Notes under the pieces: generated by a model | The model's input: only the letters and a program-made list of their open reading frames with translations | What the model was told of the DNA's origin: nothing | Database searches by the model: none | Made by a program: the position numbers and the translations under genes | Assembly: GCF_003026455.1 (NCBI RefSeq) | Contig: NZ_PYMB01000021.1 | Coordinates: 25,961 to 89,960 of the forward strand | Origin: Photobacterium rosenbergii | GTDB lineage: Bacteria > Pseudomonadota > Gammaproteobacteria > Enterobacterales > Vibrionaceae | Length of the DNA: 64,000 bases | Direction of reading: 5' to 3' | In this document: piece by piece, positions 15,422-23,520 of the stretch | Numbering within the stretch: the first letter of the stretch is position 1 | Layout of the letters: each line of letters begins with the position of its first letter

Positions 15422-16618
15422 TTAGATTTCAGCTAGACGAGCTGTATCTTCAGCGATAACTAGTTCTTCGTTAGTTGAAACAACCATTGCAGGAACACGG
15501 CTGTTTTCAGTAGTGATCACACCTTCGCCGCCGAAACGTGCTTTAAGGTTAGCTTCACCGTCAACTTCAACACCTAGGATAGCAAGGCGGTTTAGAACCA
15601 TCTCACGGATAGGTGCAGAGTTTTCACCGATACCGCCAGTGAAAGTGATTGCGTCTAGGCGACCTTCTAGAGAAGCAGTGTAACCAGCAACGTACTTAGC
15701 TAGACGGTGGCAGAACACGTCCATTGCACGTGTTGCTTCTTCTTTCTCGCCGTAGTTGTCTTCAACGAAACGACAGTCAGAAGTCACTTCAGTCAGACCC
15801 ATTAGGCCAGACTCTTTAGTTAGCATGTTGTTGATTTTCTCAACAGAGTAGCCAAGGTTGTCGTGCATGTGGAAGATGATAGCTGGGTCGATGTCACCAC
15901 AACGCGTACCCATTACTAGACCTTCAAGAGGAGTTAGACCCATAGAAGTATCTACAGACTGACCGTTCTTGATTGCACAAACTGAAGCACCGTTACCTAG
16001 GTGACAGTTGATGATGTTTAGCTCTTCTTCTTTCTTACCTAGCAGCTTCGCAGTTTCGCGAGTGATGAATAGGTGAGAAGTACCGTGCATACCGTAGCGA
16101 CGGATACCGTGCTCTTTGTATAGGTTGTACGGTAGAGCGTATAGGTACGCTTCTTCAGGCATAGTCTGGTGGAACGCAGTGTCGAATACAGCAACGTTCT
16201 TAAGCGCTGGGAAAGACTTCTGAGCAGCTTTGATACCGATGATGTGAGCAGGGTTGTGAAGAGGTGCTAGAGTTGCACAGTCTTCGATACCTTTAAGTAC
16301 GTCACCGCAGATCAGTGCTGACTTAGTGAACTGCTCGCCGCCGTGTACTACACGGTGACCGATAGCTTTTAGGTTTTCAGCTAGTTCTGGCTTAGACGCA
16401 AGAATTGTGTCTACCATGAACGCTAGTGCTTCTTCGTGAGCAGCGCCGTCGCCTAGTTGAGCTTCGTGCTTGCCGTCAAGTTTCCACTTGATACGTGCTT
16501 CTGGAAGGTGCAGACATTCTGCAAGACCTGTCAGGTGCTCTTCACCTGATACCGCGTCAACAACAGCGAACTTTAGAGAAGAACTACCGCAGTTAAGAAC
16601 TAAAACCAGCTTAGACAT
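15422..16618 (-). CDS. ackA: Acetate kinase
   Basis: 398 aa (E. coli 400). It converts acetyl phosphate and ADP to acetate and ATP. ASKHA-fold landmarks are present: the N-terminal L-V-L-N-C-G-S-S-S-L-K-F, the G-H-R-V-V-H-G-G-E-Q-F block, H-L-G-N-G-A-S, and the G-G-I-G-E-N-S nucleotide-binding block near the C-terminus. An AGGT is seen before the ATG. It is the first gene of ackA-pta, with a predicted sigma-70 promoter about 220 bases upstream. The adjacent yfbV on the other strand is the same arrangement as in E. coli. Confidence 0.97.
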   Translation of the reverse strand: MSKLVLVLNCGSSSLKFAVVDAVSGEEHLTGLAECLHLPEARIKWKLDGKHEAQLGDGAAHEEALAFMVDTILASKPELAENLKAIGHRVVHGGEQFTKSALICGDVLKGIEDCATLAPLHNPAHIIGIKAAQKSFPALKNVAVFDTAFHQTMPEEAYLYALPYNLYKEHGIRRYGMHGTSHLFITRETAKLLGKKEEELNIINCHLGNGASVCAIKNGQSVDTSMGLTPLEGLVMGTRCGDIDPAIIFHMHDNLGYSVEKINNMLTKESGLMGLTEVTSDCRFVEDNYGEKEEATRAMDVFCHRLAKYVAGYTASLEGRLDAITFTGGIGENSAPIREMVLNRLAILGVEVDGEANLKARFGGEGVITTENSRVPAMVVSTNEELVIAEDTARLAEI

Positions 16619-16950
16619 GAGTGACTACCTATAATCTGTCTGAAAGTTGATATTCAACTGAAATAAAAATTACCCATAGAATAGACGACTTTTCGACAAG
16701 TCGGTCTAGTCAGGGTCAAAATCGTGCTACATCCGTATCAAGTAGAATCGTGTAACCCAGATTCTGGGCCATCCTTGGAAGTGCCTTCAGTTGCCAGAAC
16801 GATGATTACAGGCAACAATAAATGTAGGCGTGCATAGGATAGCGATTGTGGTGCAATATAACAAAAGTATTTTTAGAAAAAATTAATTTGAATCAAGTTT
16901 GTTATCGCTGGTTTTGAATTTTTACTGATTTTTTTTAAGTTTGGTGGTTT
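16619..16950. other. ackA-yfbV divergent intergenic region
   Basis: 332 bases with no gene. It holds the predicted ackA promoter and a leader of roughly 210 bases, in which no riboswitch or clear hairpin was recognised. A yfbV promoter is presumably in the AT-rich last 90 bases. Confidence 0.55.
16836..16864 (-). promoter_or_regulatory. Sigma-70-type promoter for ackA
   Basis: On the minus strand TTGTTA, 17 bases, TATCCT. The spacing is ideal and each hexamer matches four of six consensus bases. The transcript would carry a long untranslated leader. Confidence 0.5.
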
Positions 16951-17403
16951 ATGAGTCAACAACATTCTATTTGGCAAGCTTTCCGTCATGGCCAGGATTA
17001 CATGGCTACGTGGCCAATGCGTAAAGAGTTGGCCATCCTGTTTCCCGAGCAGCGCTACATAAAAGCGACACGTTTTGCAATGCGAGTGATGCCAGCGGTA
17101 GCGGTTATCAGTGTTCTGAGCCAGATGGCCTTTGATAACTATGACGCCCTGCCACAAGCTATCACCATTGCTTTATTTGCCCTGAGTATGCCTTTGCAAG
17201 GGCTGTGGTGGCTTGGCAAGCGGAGCCGAACCGACCTGCCGCCGTCACTGGCAAGCTGGTACCGTGAGATCCATGACAAGATTGTTAGTGAAGGGTATAC
17301 GTTGCAGCCACTGAAAAGCCGCCCGCGCTATAAAGAGTTGGCTCAGGTATTAAACCGTGCCTTCAAGCAACTGGACAAATCCTCGCTGGAGCGTTGGTTT
17401 TGA
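16951..17403 (+). CDS. yfbV: YfbV (UPF0208) inner-membrane protein
   Basis: A 150-aa protein matching the UPF0208/YfbV family. Two hydrophobic segments sit near residues 45-62 and 70-90; the conserved core A-L-F-A-L-S-M-P-L-Q-G-L-W-W-L-G-K-R-S is nearly the same as in E. coli, and so is the tail L-N-R-A-F-K-Q-L-D-K. It is divergent from ackA, as in E. coli. YfbV has been proposed to affect chromosome terminus (Ter) organisation, but its mechanism is unsettled. No good Shine-Dalgarno is seen beyond a GGTGG 6 bases before the ATG. Confidence 0.92.
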   Translation: MSQQHSIWQAFRHGQDYMATWPMRKELAILFPEQRYIKATRFAMRVMPAVAVISVLSQMAFDNYDALPQAITIALFALSMPLQGLWWLGKRSRTDLPPSLASWYREIHDKIVSEGYTLQPLKSRPRYKELAQVLNRAFKQLDKSSLERWF

Positions 17404-17433
17404 TAGGGCATTTGTTTTAAGTTGATTTGAATA

Positions 17434-17464
17434 CAAAAAAAGTAGCCAGCGGGCTACTTTTTTT
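17434..17464. terminator. Bidirectional terminator between yfbV and the DUF6172 gene
   Basis: GTAGCC-AGCG-GGCTAC flanked by seven A on one side and a run of seven T on the other, so it works for both convergent genes. Confidence 0.9.
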
Positions 17465-17473
17465 GTTCGACGA

Positions 17474-17776
17474 TTACTCTTCGTCTTCAACTTGGCGCTT
17501 GGTGCGCACAGCTGGCTTAGCCAAGATTTCCAAGTAGAAAGAGGTCAGCGACAAAGATTCCGCTTCGTCGATGCACTTGTTGATTTCTTTAACGTGGATT
17601 ACCTTTGCTTCCTGCTCGGTGTGACCATATTTACAGTCGAAATCCCAGTAGTCAGCGCCTGCTGGCAGGGATTTGTTACGTTCACGCTTGAGGTATTTCT
17701 TTACCTCGAACTTTACAGCTTCGACAACGCGTGGAACCGCTTTCTTCGGGTGAGTTAAAGCAAATGTTTTTTTCAT
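17474..17776 (-). CDS. DUF6172 family small protein
   Basis: A 100-aa cytoplasmic, basic protein beginning M-K-K-T-F-A-L-T-H-P-K-K and containing V-K-K-Y-L-K-R-E-R-N-K, D-Y-W-D-F-D-C-K-Y-G and a C-terminal E-I-L-A-K-P-A-V-R-T-K. This agrees with what I remember of the DUF6172 family of marine gammaproteobacteria; no function is known. The ATG at 17776 is preferred because AGGAAAACG precedes it; the 14 codons upstream are not typical. It probably has its own short transcript, since the ABC genes upstream on the same strand end about 95 bases earlier. Confidence 0.75.
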   Translation of the reverse strand: MKKTFALTHPKKAVPRVVEAVKFEVKKYLKRERNKSLPAGADYWDFDCKYGHTEQEAKVIHVKEINKCIDEAESLSLTSFYLEILAKPAVRTKRQVEDEE

Positions 17777-17869
17777 CGTTTTCCTAAAAATCAATAAGGC
17801 CCAGAACATGCTGGGCACGATGGGTATTTTACTTTAATTTGCCGTAGGTCGCGAATAGCAATTTTGGTG

Positions 17870-18664
17870 CTAGTTCAGCAACAGGCTATCATCCGCCAGC
17901 TCTTCGCCGCGAACTTTACTGAACATCTCCAACAAATCCTTGACGCCCATTTGGTTACGTTCCTCACCAGCGACATCAAGGACGATCTCCCCTTGATGCA
18001 GCATGACAGTGCGTTCGCCATAGGCCAAAGCATCTTTCATGGAGTGAGTGACCATCATTACAGTGAGGTCAAACTCCTGTACGACTTTATTGGTCAGTGC
18101 GAGAACGAAGGCCGCCATGCGGGGATCCAGTGCTGCGGTGTGCTCATCGAGCAGTAATAGTTTACTGTCAGCGAGTGTTGCCATAACCAAGCTCACGGCC
18201 TGACGTTGCCCGCCCGACAATAATCCGATGCTGTCGCCTAGGCGATCTTCTAGGCCAAGGCCGAGAATGCTGATGCGCTCTTGGAACAGTTTGCGGCGCT
18301 TGGAAGAAAGGGCGAGCTTCCAGCTGCGGTTGCTGCCACGCTTGTAGGCCAGTGCCATGTTCTCTTCTATGGTCAGTGAGCCACAAGTACCGGCCAGTGG
18401 GTCTTGGAAAACACGGGCAGCATATTGGGCCCGCTGGTGGACACTTTTCTGGGTAACATCAATGCTGTCTATCAGCACTTGCCCGCCAACCATTGGCGTT
18501 TCACCACTGACTGCACCTAGGAGGGTGGATTTTCCCGCCCCGTTGGAGCCAATCACGGTAACGAATTGCTTTTCGGGCACCCTGAGGGAAACCCCTTTCA
18601 ACGCTTGGTTTTCCAATATTGTGCCTTCATTAAAGGTCACGCGGATATCATTGAGTTCAATCAT
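17870..18664 (-). CDS. ABC importer ATPase (partner of PF04392-type binding protein)
   Basis: A 264-aa ATPase. Walker A G-S-N-G-A-G-K-S-T, a Q-loop in F-Q-D-P-L-A-G-T, the signature L-S-G-G-Q-R-Q, and Walker B K-L-L-L-L-D-E-H are visible. The usual D-E-P of Walker B is D-E-H here, as in the LivG/LptB-like group that pairs with such importers. It lies 7 bases downstream of the permease gene and is last in the operon. The family is annotated in firmicutes as the tryptophan importer TrpXYZ; in this organism the substrate is not known, though an aromatic amino acid or similar small molecule is plausible. Confidence 0.85.
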   Translation of the reverse strand: MIELNDIRVTFNEGTILENQALKGVSLRVPEKQFVTVIGSNGAGKSTLLGAVSGETPMVGGQVLIDSIDVTQKSVHQRAQYAARVFQDPLAGTCGSLTIEENMALAYKRGSNRSWKLALSSKRRKLFQERISILGLGLEDRLGDSIGLLSGGQRQAVSLVMATLADSKLLLLDEHTAALDPRMAAFVLALTNKVVQEFDLTVMMVTHSMKDALAYGERTVMLHQGEIVLDVAGEERNQMGVKDLLEMFSKVRGEELADDSLLLN

Positions 18665-18671
18665 GCTTGCC

Positions 18672-19610
18672 TTAACCTCTTGCGCTGGCCTTGTTGGTGG
18701 CGACGGATGGTTTCTTTTTGCCGCGTATCAATTGCCCTTTCATACGCGGGGCAATAAGCGCGAAGGCAACCAATAGGGCTGTGATCAGGTTGAGATCTGA
18801 CGCTTGTAGGCCGAACATACCGCTACTCAGGGCAAAAGCGACGGCTAGGCGATACAGGATAGAGCCGAGGATCACGGCGATTACCGCGACCCAAATCTTG
18901 CGCCCAGGCAGCAAGGTCTGTCCGAGGATAACTGCAGCTAAGCCGACGACGATGGTTCCTACACCGGAAGTCACATCGGCAAAACTGTTGGTCTGGGCAA
19001 ACAGGGCGCCAGCAAAGCCGACAAAACCATTGGATAAGGCGAGGCCAAAATAGGTGTACAGTGCCGTGTTACCACCTTGAGCGTTGACCATACGGCTATT
19101 TACACCGGTGGCCCGAAGGCCAAGGCCAAAGTCACTGGCGAGCAACCGGGTGATAAACCACGCACTTGCAACGACCAAGGCCAGCACGACCGCTAAGCGG
19201 ATGATGCCTTCATCCAGTCCGTAGTCAAAGGCGAGCATTTCAAACGGGGTAAACAGGGTATCTTCACCAAGCAGGGAGAGGTTTGGGCTACCCATTATGC
19301 GGATATTTATCGAGAAGGCCGCAATCATAGTGAGGATACTGGCTAGCAGGTGGAGGATCCCGCAGCGTACGGCAAGAAAGGCGGTGACCAAGCCACATAA
19401 TCCACCGGCAGCGATGGCCAGCAAGGTTGCCGCCCACGGGTTGAAGCCGGCAATAATGGCTGTCGCCGCCACGGCTGCTCCCATAGGAAAGCTGCCATCG
19501 ACCGAGAGGTCGGGGAAGTCCAGAATACGAAAAGTGAGATAGACGCCAAGGGCAACCAGTCCATAGACCAGCCCGATTTCAAGCGTCCCGAGAAAGGCAA
19601 AGAAAGACAT
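18672..19610 (-). CDS. ABC importer permease, BPD_transp_2 family
   Basis: A 312-aa inner-membrane permease with about nine hydrophobic segments, of the LivH/RbsC superfamily. The segment F-P-D-L-S-V-D-G-S-F-P-M-G and the long loop L-G-L-R-A-T-G-V-N-S-R-M that docks onto the ATPase are visible. The C-terminus is polar and basic (R-G-K-K-K-P-S-V). It is preceded by a strong AAGGAGAATAAGG site, and a five-copy heptanucleotide repeat separates it from the binding-protein gene. It forms one transport system with its two neighbours. Confidence 0.85.
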   Translation of the reverse strand: MSFFAFLGTLEIGLVYGLVALGVYLTFRILDFPDLSVDGSFPMGAAVAATAIIAGFNPWAATLLAIAAGGLCGLVTAFLAVRCGILHLLASILTMIAAFSINIRIMGSPNLSLLGEDTLFTPFEMLAFDYGLDEGIIRLAVVLALVVASAWFITRLLASDFGLGLRATGVNSRMVNAQGGNTALYTYFGLALSNGFVGFAGALFAQTNSFADVTSGVGTIVVGLAAVILGQTLLPGRKIWVAVIAVILGSILYRLAVAFALSSGMFGLQASDLNLITALLVAFALIAPRMKGQLIRGKKKPSVATNKASARG

Positions 19611-19649
19611 CCTTATTCTCCTTGTCTTTATATGTGAGTAGGCATCCTG

Positions 19650-19686
19650 CCTAGAACCTAGAACCTAGAACCTAGAACCTAGAACC
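19650..19686. repeat. Heptanucleotide tandem repeat (CCTAGAA)5
   Basis: Five perfect copies of CCTAGAA plus CC, in the roughly 110-base gap between the binding-protein and permease genes. Degenerate echoes (CTAGGAACC, GGATCTAGGATCT) continue to about 19710. Copy number may vary by slippage and could alter spacing or RNA folding between the two cistrons. Confidence 0.85.
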
Positions 19687-19720
19687 GTTAGCTAGGAACC
19701 AGGATCTAGGATCTATAAAC

Positions 19721-20704
19721 TTACTTCTCTATCGACGTCGCGCGCTCAATCATTGAGCTTGGGAAGGTGATGCCTAGCTTGTCTGCAGCTTTCTGGTTGA
19801 GGGCCAGATCTGAGCCTTTGGCAACTTTTACCGGCAACTCCGCGACTTTCTTACCTTTTAGCAAGGCATCAACATAATCTGCAGTCTGGACTCCCACTTG
19901 GTAATAGTCGAAACCAAGGGCTGCCAGCGCGCCACTCTCAATGTAAGTTGTCGATGCCCCGACGATAGGGGTTTTGGCTTGGTTACCGGCATTGACCAGG
20001 CCGTCAATGGCACTGGCGACAGTATTATCGGTCGGGGCGTAAATGACGTCTGCCTTGGCGGCAACAATCTGGGCGGCAGATTGGACGTCGGCACTTTTCA
20101 GGGCTGTTCCTTCAACCACAGTCAGGCCTTTTTCTTCCGCAGCAGCACGCAGTAGTTGAACCAAGGCTACTGCATTTGCTTCACCTGGATTGAAGACCAC
20201 GCCGATGTTTTTCATTTCTGGCAGCAGCTCTTGCATCAAAGCGACGTGCTGGGCAACAGGAGACAGATCGGATAAGCCGGTGACATTACGGGCTGGTTGT
20301 TCCATGTCCTTGACCAACTTGGCGCCAACAGGATCGGTGACCGCAGTAAAGACAACGGGTATAGAGCGGGTCGAGGCTGCTAGGGCTTGTGCTGTCGGGG
20401 TGGCAATGCCTACCAGAACGTCAGGGCGTTCGCCAACAAACTGCTTGGCAATTTGGACCGCAATAGCGGGGTTACCTTGGGCAGTTTGGTAGCTAAATTC
20501 TAGGTTTTCCCCCTCGATGTAGCCTTTTTCCTTCAGGCCATCAAGCAGGCCATTGCGGGCCGCATCAAGGGCGGGGTGCTCGACAATCTGTGATACAGCG
20601 ACTTTGGCAACATCGGCCGCCATAGCGGATGCCGATGCCAAGGTCAGTGAAGTGGCGACGCAGATAGCGGTGAGTAGTTTATTGTTTTTTATGTCCATTC
20701 TCAT
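19721..20704 (-). CDS. ABC importer periplasmic binding protein, PF04392 family
   Basis: A 327-aa secreted binding protein. The signal peptide runs from a basic start to A-S-A-M-A-A-D. The mature part is a type-I two-lobed fold of the ABC_sub_bind (PF04392) family: V-A-V-S-Q-I-V-E-H-P-A-L-D-A-A-R-N-G opens lobe one, and V-Y-A-P-T-D-N-T-V-A style motifs (here Y-A-P-T-D-N-T-V-A-S-A) and P-I-V-G-A-S-T-T-Y-I follow. TrpX of streptococci, a tryptophan binder, belongs here, but the ligand of this protein cannot be told by eye. It is the first gene of a three-gene operon. An AGGGA precedes the ATG. Confidence 0.88.
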   Translation of the reverse strand: MRMDIKNNKLLTAICVATSLTLASASAMAADVAKVAVSQIVEHPALDAARNGLLDGLKEKGYIEGENLEFSYQTAQGNPAIAVQIAKQFVGERPDVLVGIATPTAQALAASTRSIPVVFTAVTDPVGAKLVKDMEQPARNVTGLSDLSPVAQHVALMQELLPEMKNIGVVFNPGEANAVALVQLLRAAAEEKGLTVVEGTALKSADVQSAAQIVAAKADVIYAPTDNTVASAIDGLVNAGNQAKTPIVGASTTYIESGALAALGFDYYQVGVQTADYVDALLKGKKVAELPVKVAKGSDLALNQKAADKLGITFPSSMIERATSIEK

Positions 20705-21002
20705 ACATTCCCTGTTTGCTTTACAAAGTGCCGGTTGCGATACCTGCTATAGCAATCAAATATCGGCTTGGCATATTGTTGTAGCGCATTGTGGGCACAA
20801 TGAACATATGTTATTTAACAATAATGCAACAACACTAAGGGCGATCATGCTGGAAGAGTTGTCTTTAATGGTGATGGAATATTGCTTGGTATAAATCACG
20901 CGGTGAGTTTGTTTAAGAGGCGGCTAAAAAATAGTCAGATACGCTTAATTGCTATTTTTGTCGTTACTGGAGGTAAGTTTTTTGTTTTGGCGGAATAACG
21001 CT

Positions 21003-21150
21003 ATGAAAAACTGTGCTTTGGATCATGCTGTGACAGGCGAGCGTTCAGGAAAGGGTCAGCTCTGGTACGAAATAATAGCTATCGAGATATTAGCTGTATC
21101 TCTCCCAACGACCCCACAAGCTTGGCCGCCGGTGGGGTCTGTTCTTTTCT
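21003..21150 (+). ncRNA. Candidate small RNA with terminator
   Basis: Within a gene-free stretch lie GAGATA-TTAGCTG-TATCTC (21084-21102) and then GACCCCAC (21110-21117) pairing with GTGGGGTC (21132-21139), followed by TGTTCTTTTC. No plus-strand gene upstream needs this terminator. A 49-codon ORF (21003-21152) runs through the terminator and is therefore unlikely to be translated to its end. The 5' end is a guess, and no known RNA family was recognised. Confidence 0.28.
21110..21148 (+). terminator. Plus-strand terminator in the chaN-ABC gap
   Basis: 8-bp stem GACCCCAC/GTGGGGTC with a 14-base loop, followed by a U-rich tract TGTTCTTTTC. The long loop makes it less certain. Confidence 0.5.
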
Positions 21151-21164
21151 AGGCTATAAACTTG

Positions 21165-22130
21165 TTATTTATAGCATTCAAGTCCTTTGTTCCTGCCGTA
21201 AATTTGCTGCATTGCTGCTTTCATTTTGTCTTTGTCGACATAAGCGGTCGGCAGTGGCATGACTTCGAAAGTGAAGTCTGGTGAACCTTCCGCTACATTA
21301 GCTTTCTCGGTGACAGGGGTTACCATCATCACCTTCAAATCTGGGTTACGGGTAGTGATCCGTGATGCTGTTCCCAAGCCTTCTGCAACGTGGAATCGAC
21401 CAGCAACATGGATGATTTGCTTACCTGGATGTAGGGCAAGGTAGTCCACCATACTTTCGGCCATGGTGTCATCCCAAGCGGTTTGAGCGGCAAATTGGCG
21501 CTTTGTTTTCTCTTCGTCACCATGGTGCATCGAGGCATTGAATTTAGTGTGGTAGGCATCATCACCCAGAGTAAGTTGCTCAGCGACCCACTTACGTTCA
21601 ATGGCTGGAAGCAGGGTTAAATAATCCTCCCCCTGTTGGCCAATACAACGAACGATAGATTTAGGTGCATTGGCGGCAATGACATCCAGTTGATTCATTT
21701 TGGCAAACTCAACTAACGGGCGGTAATCACTGCTGTAGTTTGGCCAGGCTTTACCTTCTTTGATCAGGGTTTTCTCACCGATTTCACCAGCCAGATATTG
21801 ATTGACGACATGTTGTTTGTCGCGGGTGAATTGCTCCATCGAGAGCGCCATATCAGGGTTTTGCTGATAGAGGGCGGCAAATAACTTGGCCTGCATCAGG
21901 TGCGCGCCAGGGTGGCCGTGCCACTCTCCGACCAAGACGATATCTGCGTCTTTGAGGGCCGTCGCCAGTTGGGCCAAGGTCATTGGCTGACCTTGAGGCG
22001 ACTGAATAGTTGAGTCATACATTGTCGGCAGCGGTTGAGTCGCATTGGTTGCATCAATGCCGTTTACGTCAGAATGAGAGGTGCAGCCGAACATCAGGCT
22101 CGCTAGACCGAGGGAAAGCCATTTTTTCAT
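21165..22130 (-). CDS. chaN: ChaN-family haem-binding lipoprotein
   Basis: A 321-aa predicted lipoprotein. The N-terminus M-K-K-W-L-S-L-G-L-A-S-L-M-F-G-C is a signal peptide with lipobox L-M-F-G-C. The mature domain is Cofac_haem_bdg (ChaN-like): V-L-V-G-E-W-H-G-H-P-G-A-H, S-M-E-Q-F-T-R-D, the tyrosine- and histidine-containing D-A-Y-H-T-K-F region, and I-H-V-A-G-R-F-H near the end. Campylobacter ChaN binds haem as a dimer and is linked to iron uptake. The ATG at 22130 starts the signal peptide; a TTG three codons earlier is possible. It stands alone, with long gaps on both sides. Confidence 0.85.
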   Translation of the reverse strand: MKKWLSLGLASLMFGCTSHSDVNGIDATNATQPLPTMYDSTIQSPQGQPMTLAQLATALKDADIVLVGEWHGHPGAHLMQAKLFAALYQQNPDMALSMEQFTRDKQHVVNQYLAGEIGEKTLIKEGKAWPNYSSDYRPLVEFAKMNQLDVIAANAPKSIVRCIGQQGEDYLTLLPAIERKWVAEQLTLGDDAYHTKFNASMHHGDEEKTKRQFAAQTAWDDTMAESMVDYLALHPGKQIIHVAGRFHVAEGLGTASRITTRNPDLKVMMVTPVTEKANVAEGSPDFTFEVMPLPTAYVDKDKMKAAMQQIYGRNKGLECYK

Positions 22131-22287
22131 GGTTATCAATTCACAGTGTTGAATGAGGCCGAGTAAAAACTACACGACAAACAAAACATTAAGTATAGAA
22201 GCTGTGATGATAAGTGAGTTGATAGTAGTTATCAATTGCAATTGATAACTACTATTGTTTATTGCGGTAAACCGAAGAGAGTAGGGA

Positions 22288-23106
22288 TTATGCCTGACGT
22301 TGATAAACCCGAATAGCAAAGTCAGCCTCGCAGCGGAACTGCTCGCTGGTTGCCAGTTGTTGCCAAACACTGTCACTGGTTTTCCACGCGAATGGGGTCA
22401 TTTGCATCAATGCCGTTGCCTCTTCGCCATTGAGCGTCATGTCGTAGTGAAGTTGGCTTTGATCGATCAGCTCAAACCCATCAATGATCTCTGGGTCCAT
22501 GTCATGCAACCTCACACCATCGTAAATAAGCTCTTTGAGTTGGTATAAATGGCGGGCCGCAGGAGTGACGGTAACTATGATGCCACCGAGTTTAACCGTG
22601 CGCTTGAGCTCTTCTGCTTTGCAAGGCGCATAGATCCTTACCATACCGTCAAGGGAGCGGTCTGCAAATGGCAAGCGGTGACTCGAGGCCACGCAAAAAT
22701 GGCAGGTCGGGTAGCGTTTGGCAGCGAAGCGCACCGCCACTTTTGAAATATCTAATCCGTGAACTTCTAGTGCTGGATGTTCCGACAAAGCGGCGGCAAA
22801 GCCAGAAGTGTAATAACCCTCGCCACAGCCGATATCCAAAAGGTGCTCTGCATTATCTGGTAAATGTTGTTCAAGCTTTTCAATCACCTGCTGACGCATT
22901 GGGGCATAGTGGCCGGCATCGAGAAATAGCCGACGAGCTTGCATCATCTCTTTGTTATCGCCCGGATTCTTTGAGCTCTTATGGTGAGCCGGCATTAAAT
23001 TTACATACCCTTCCTTGGCCTGATCAAACTGATGATTATTGGCACATTTCCATGTTTTGTCCTGTTGGGTAAGCAGTTGGTGGCAGAGAGGGCATTGGTA
23101 TGACAT
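22288..23106 (-). CDS. rlmA: 23S rRNA (guanine-N1)-methyltransferase RlmA
   Basis: A 272-aa SAM-dependent methyltransferase that modifies G745 in helix 35 of 23S rRNA. The N-terminal zinc ribbon is explicit: C-P-L-C-H then C-A-N-N-H, followed by F-D-Q-A-K-E-G-Y-V-N-L-M. The S-P-G-D-N-K-type stretch reads S-K-N-P-G-D-N-K-E-M-M-Q-A-R-R. The SAM-binding motif I is L-L-D-I-G-C-G-E-G-Y-Y. All are diagnostic of RlmA/RrmA. It starts at the first methionine of the zinc domain; the ribosome-binding site is weak. Confidence 0.94.
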   Translation of the reverse strand: MSYQCPLCHQLLTQQDKTWKCANNHQFDQAKEGYVNLMPAHHKSSKNPGDNKEMMQARRLFLDAGHYAPMRQQVIEKLEQHLPDNAEHLLDIGCGEGYYTSGFAAALSEHPALEVHGLDISKVAVRFAAKRYPTCHFCVASSHRLPFADRSLDGMVRIYAPCKAEELKRTVKLGGIIVTVTPAARHLYQLKELIYDGVRLHDMDPEIIDGFELIDQSQLHYDMTLNGEEATALMQMTPFAWKTSDSVWQQLATSEQFRCEADFAIRVYQRQA

Positions 23107-23520
23107 AGGTGTTACCGAGCTGAAAGAGTAGATGGAATATTGTAAACGCCGCCTATATACGCCTGCAAGCGCTGGGAAGAAAGGATATCGATCACATATT
23201 TCGCGCTGTAAAATTATATCTAGATCACAGTTATATTTTAAAGATAAATCCGTGCTTCATGTTCAGTTTATATTCAGCTATCTCAGATATTTTTCAACTC
23301 AAAGGAAGTGTTTTACTTTCTATTTTTGGTTTTATATCAAGTGGTTATTGGTGTTGGATTGCATGCCCTAGGGATGGGTTGGAATATGATTCTGTTGCAA
23401 GGCAATAAGTAGATTGGGTGATGTTCATTGTCGATTACATCCATTTTCTGAATAATAATTTATGCCGTAAAAAAACAAGATGGCACACATGCCGCGAGTA
23501 TTTTTCTTTAGGAGTTCATA
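23107..23520. other. Gene-free region upstream of the KdgM-like porin
   Basis: 414 bases, AT-rich. Two GATCACA elements (23190-23196 and 23223-23229) look like right halves of CRP sites; the second is within A-TCTAGA-TCACA, close to the consensus centre. A GG-N10-GC element at 23481-23495 resembles a sigma-54 promoter but is too close to the gene. The gene has an AGGAG site at 23510. Confidence 0.5.

Larger units (their letters stand above)
20705..21164. other. Intergenic region upstream of the ABC operon
   Basis: 460 bases with no convincing protein gene. The right third contains stacked inverted repeats and a plus-strand terminator (see the candidate RNA). The left part must hold the minus-strand promoter of the importer operon; no clear -35/-10 pair could be assigned. 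Confidence 0.55.

Noticed and set aside
21003..21152. 49-codon ORF in the chaN-ABC gap
   Set aside because: It reads through the terminator stem and stops after the U-tract, so the mRNA would end before the stop codon.
23481..23495. TGGCAC-ACATG-CCGC, sigma-54-like element before the KdgM-like gene
   Set aside because: Spacing is right but the -12 TT is CC, and the start point would fall within about 15 bases of the ATG, leaving almost no leader.
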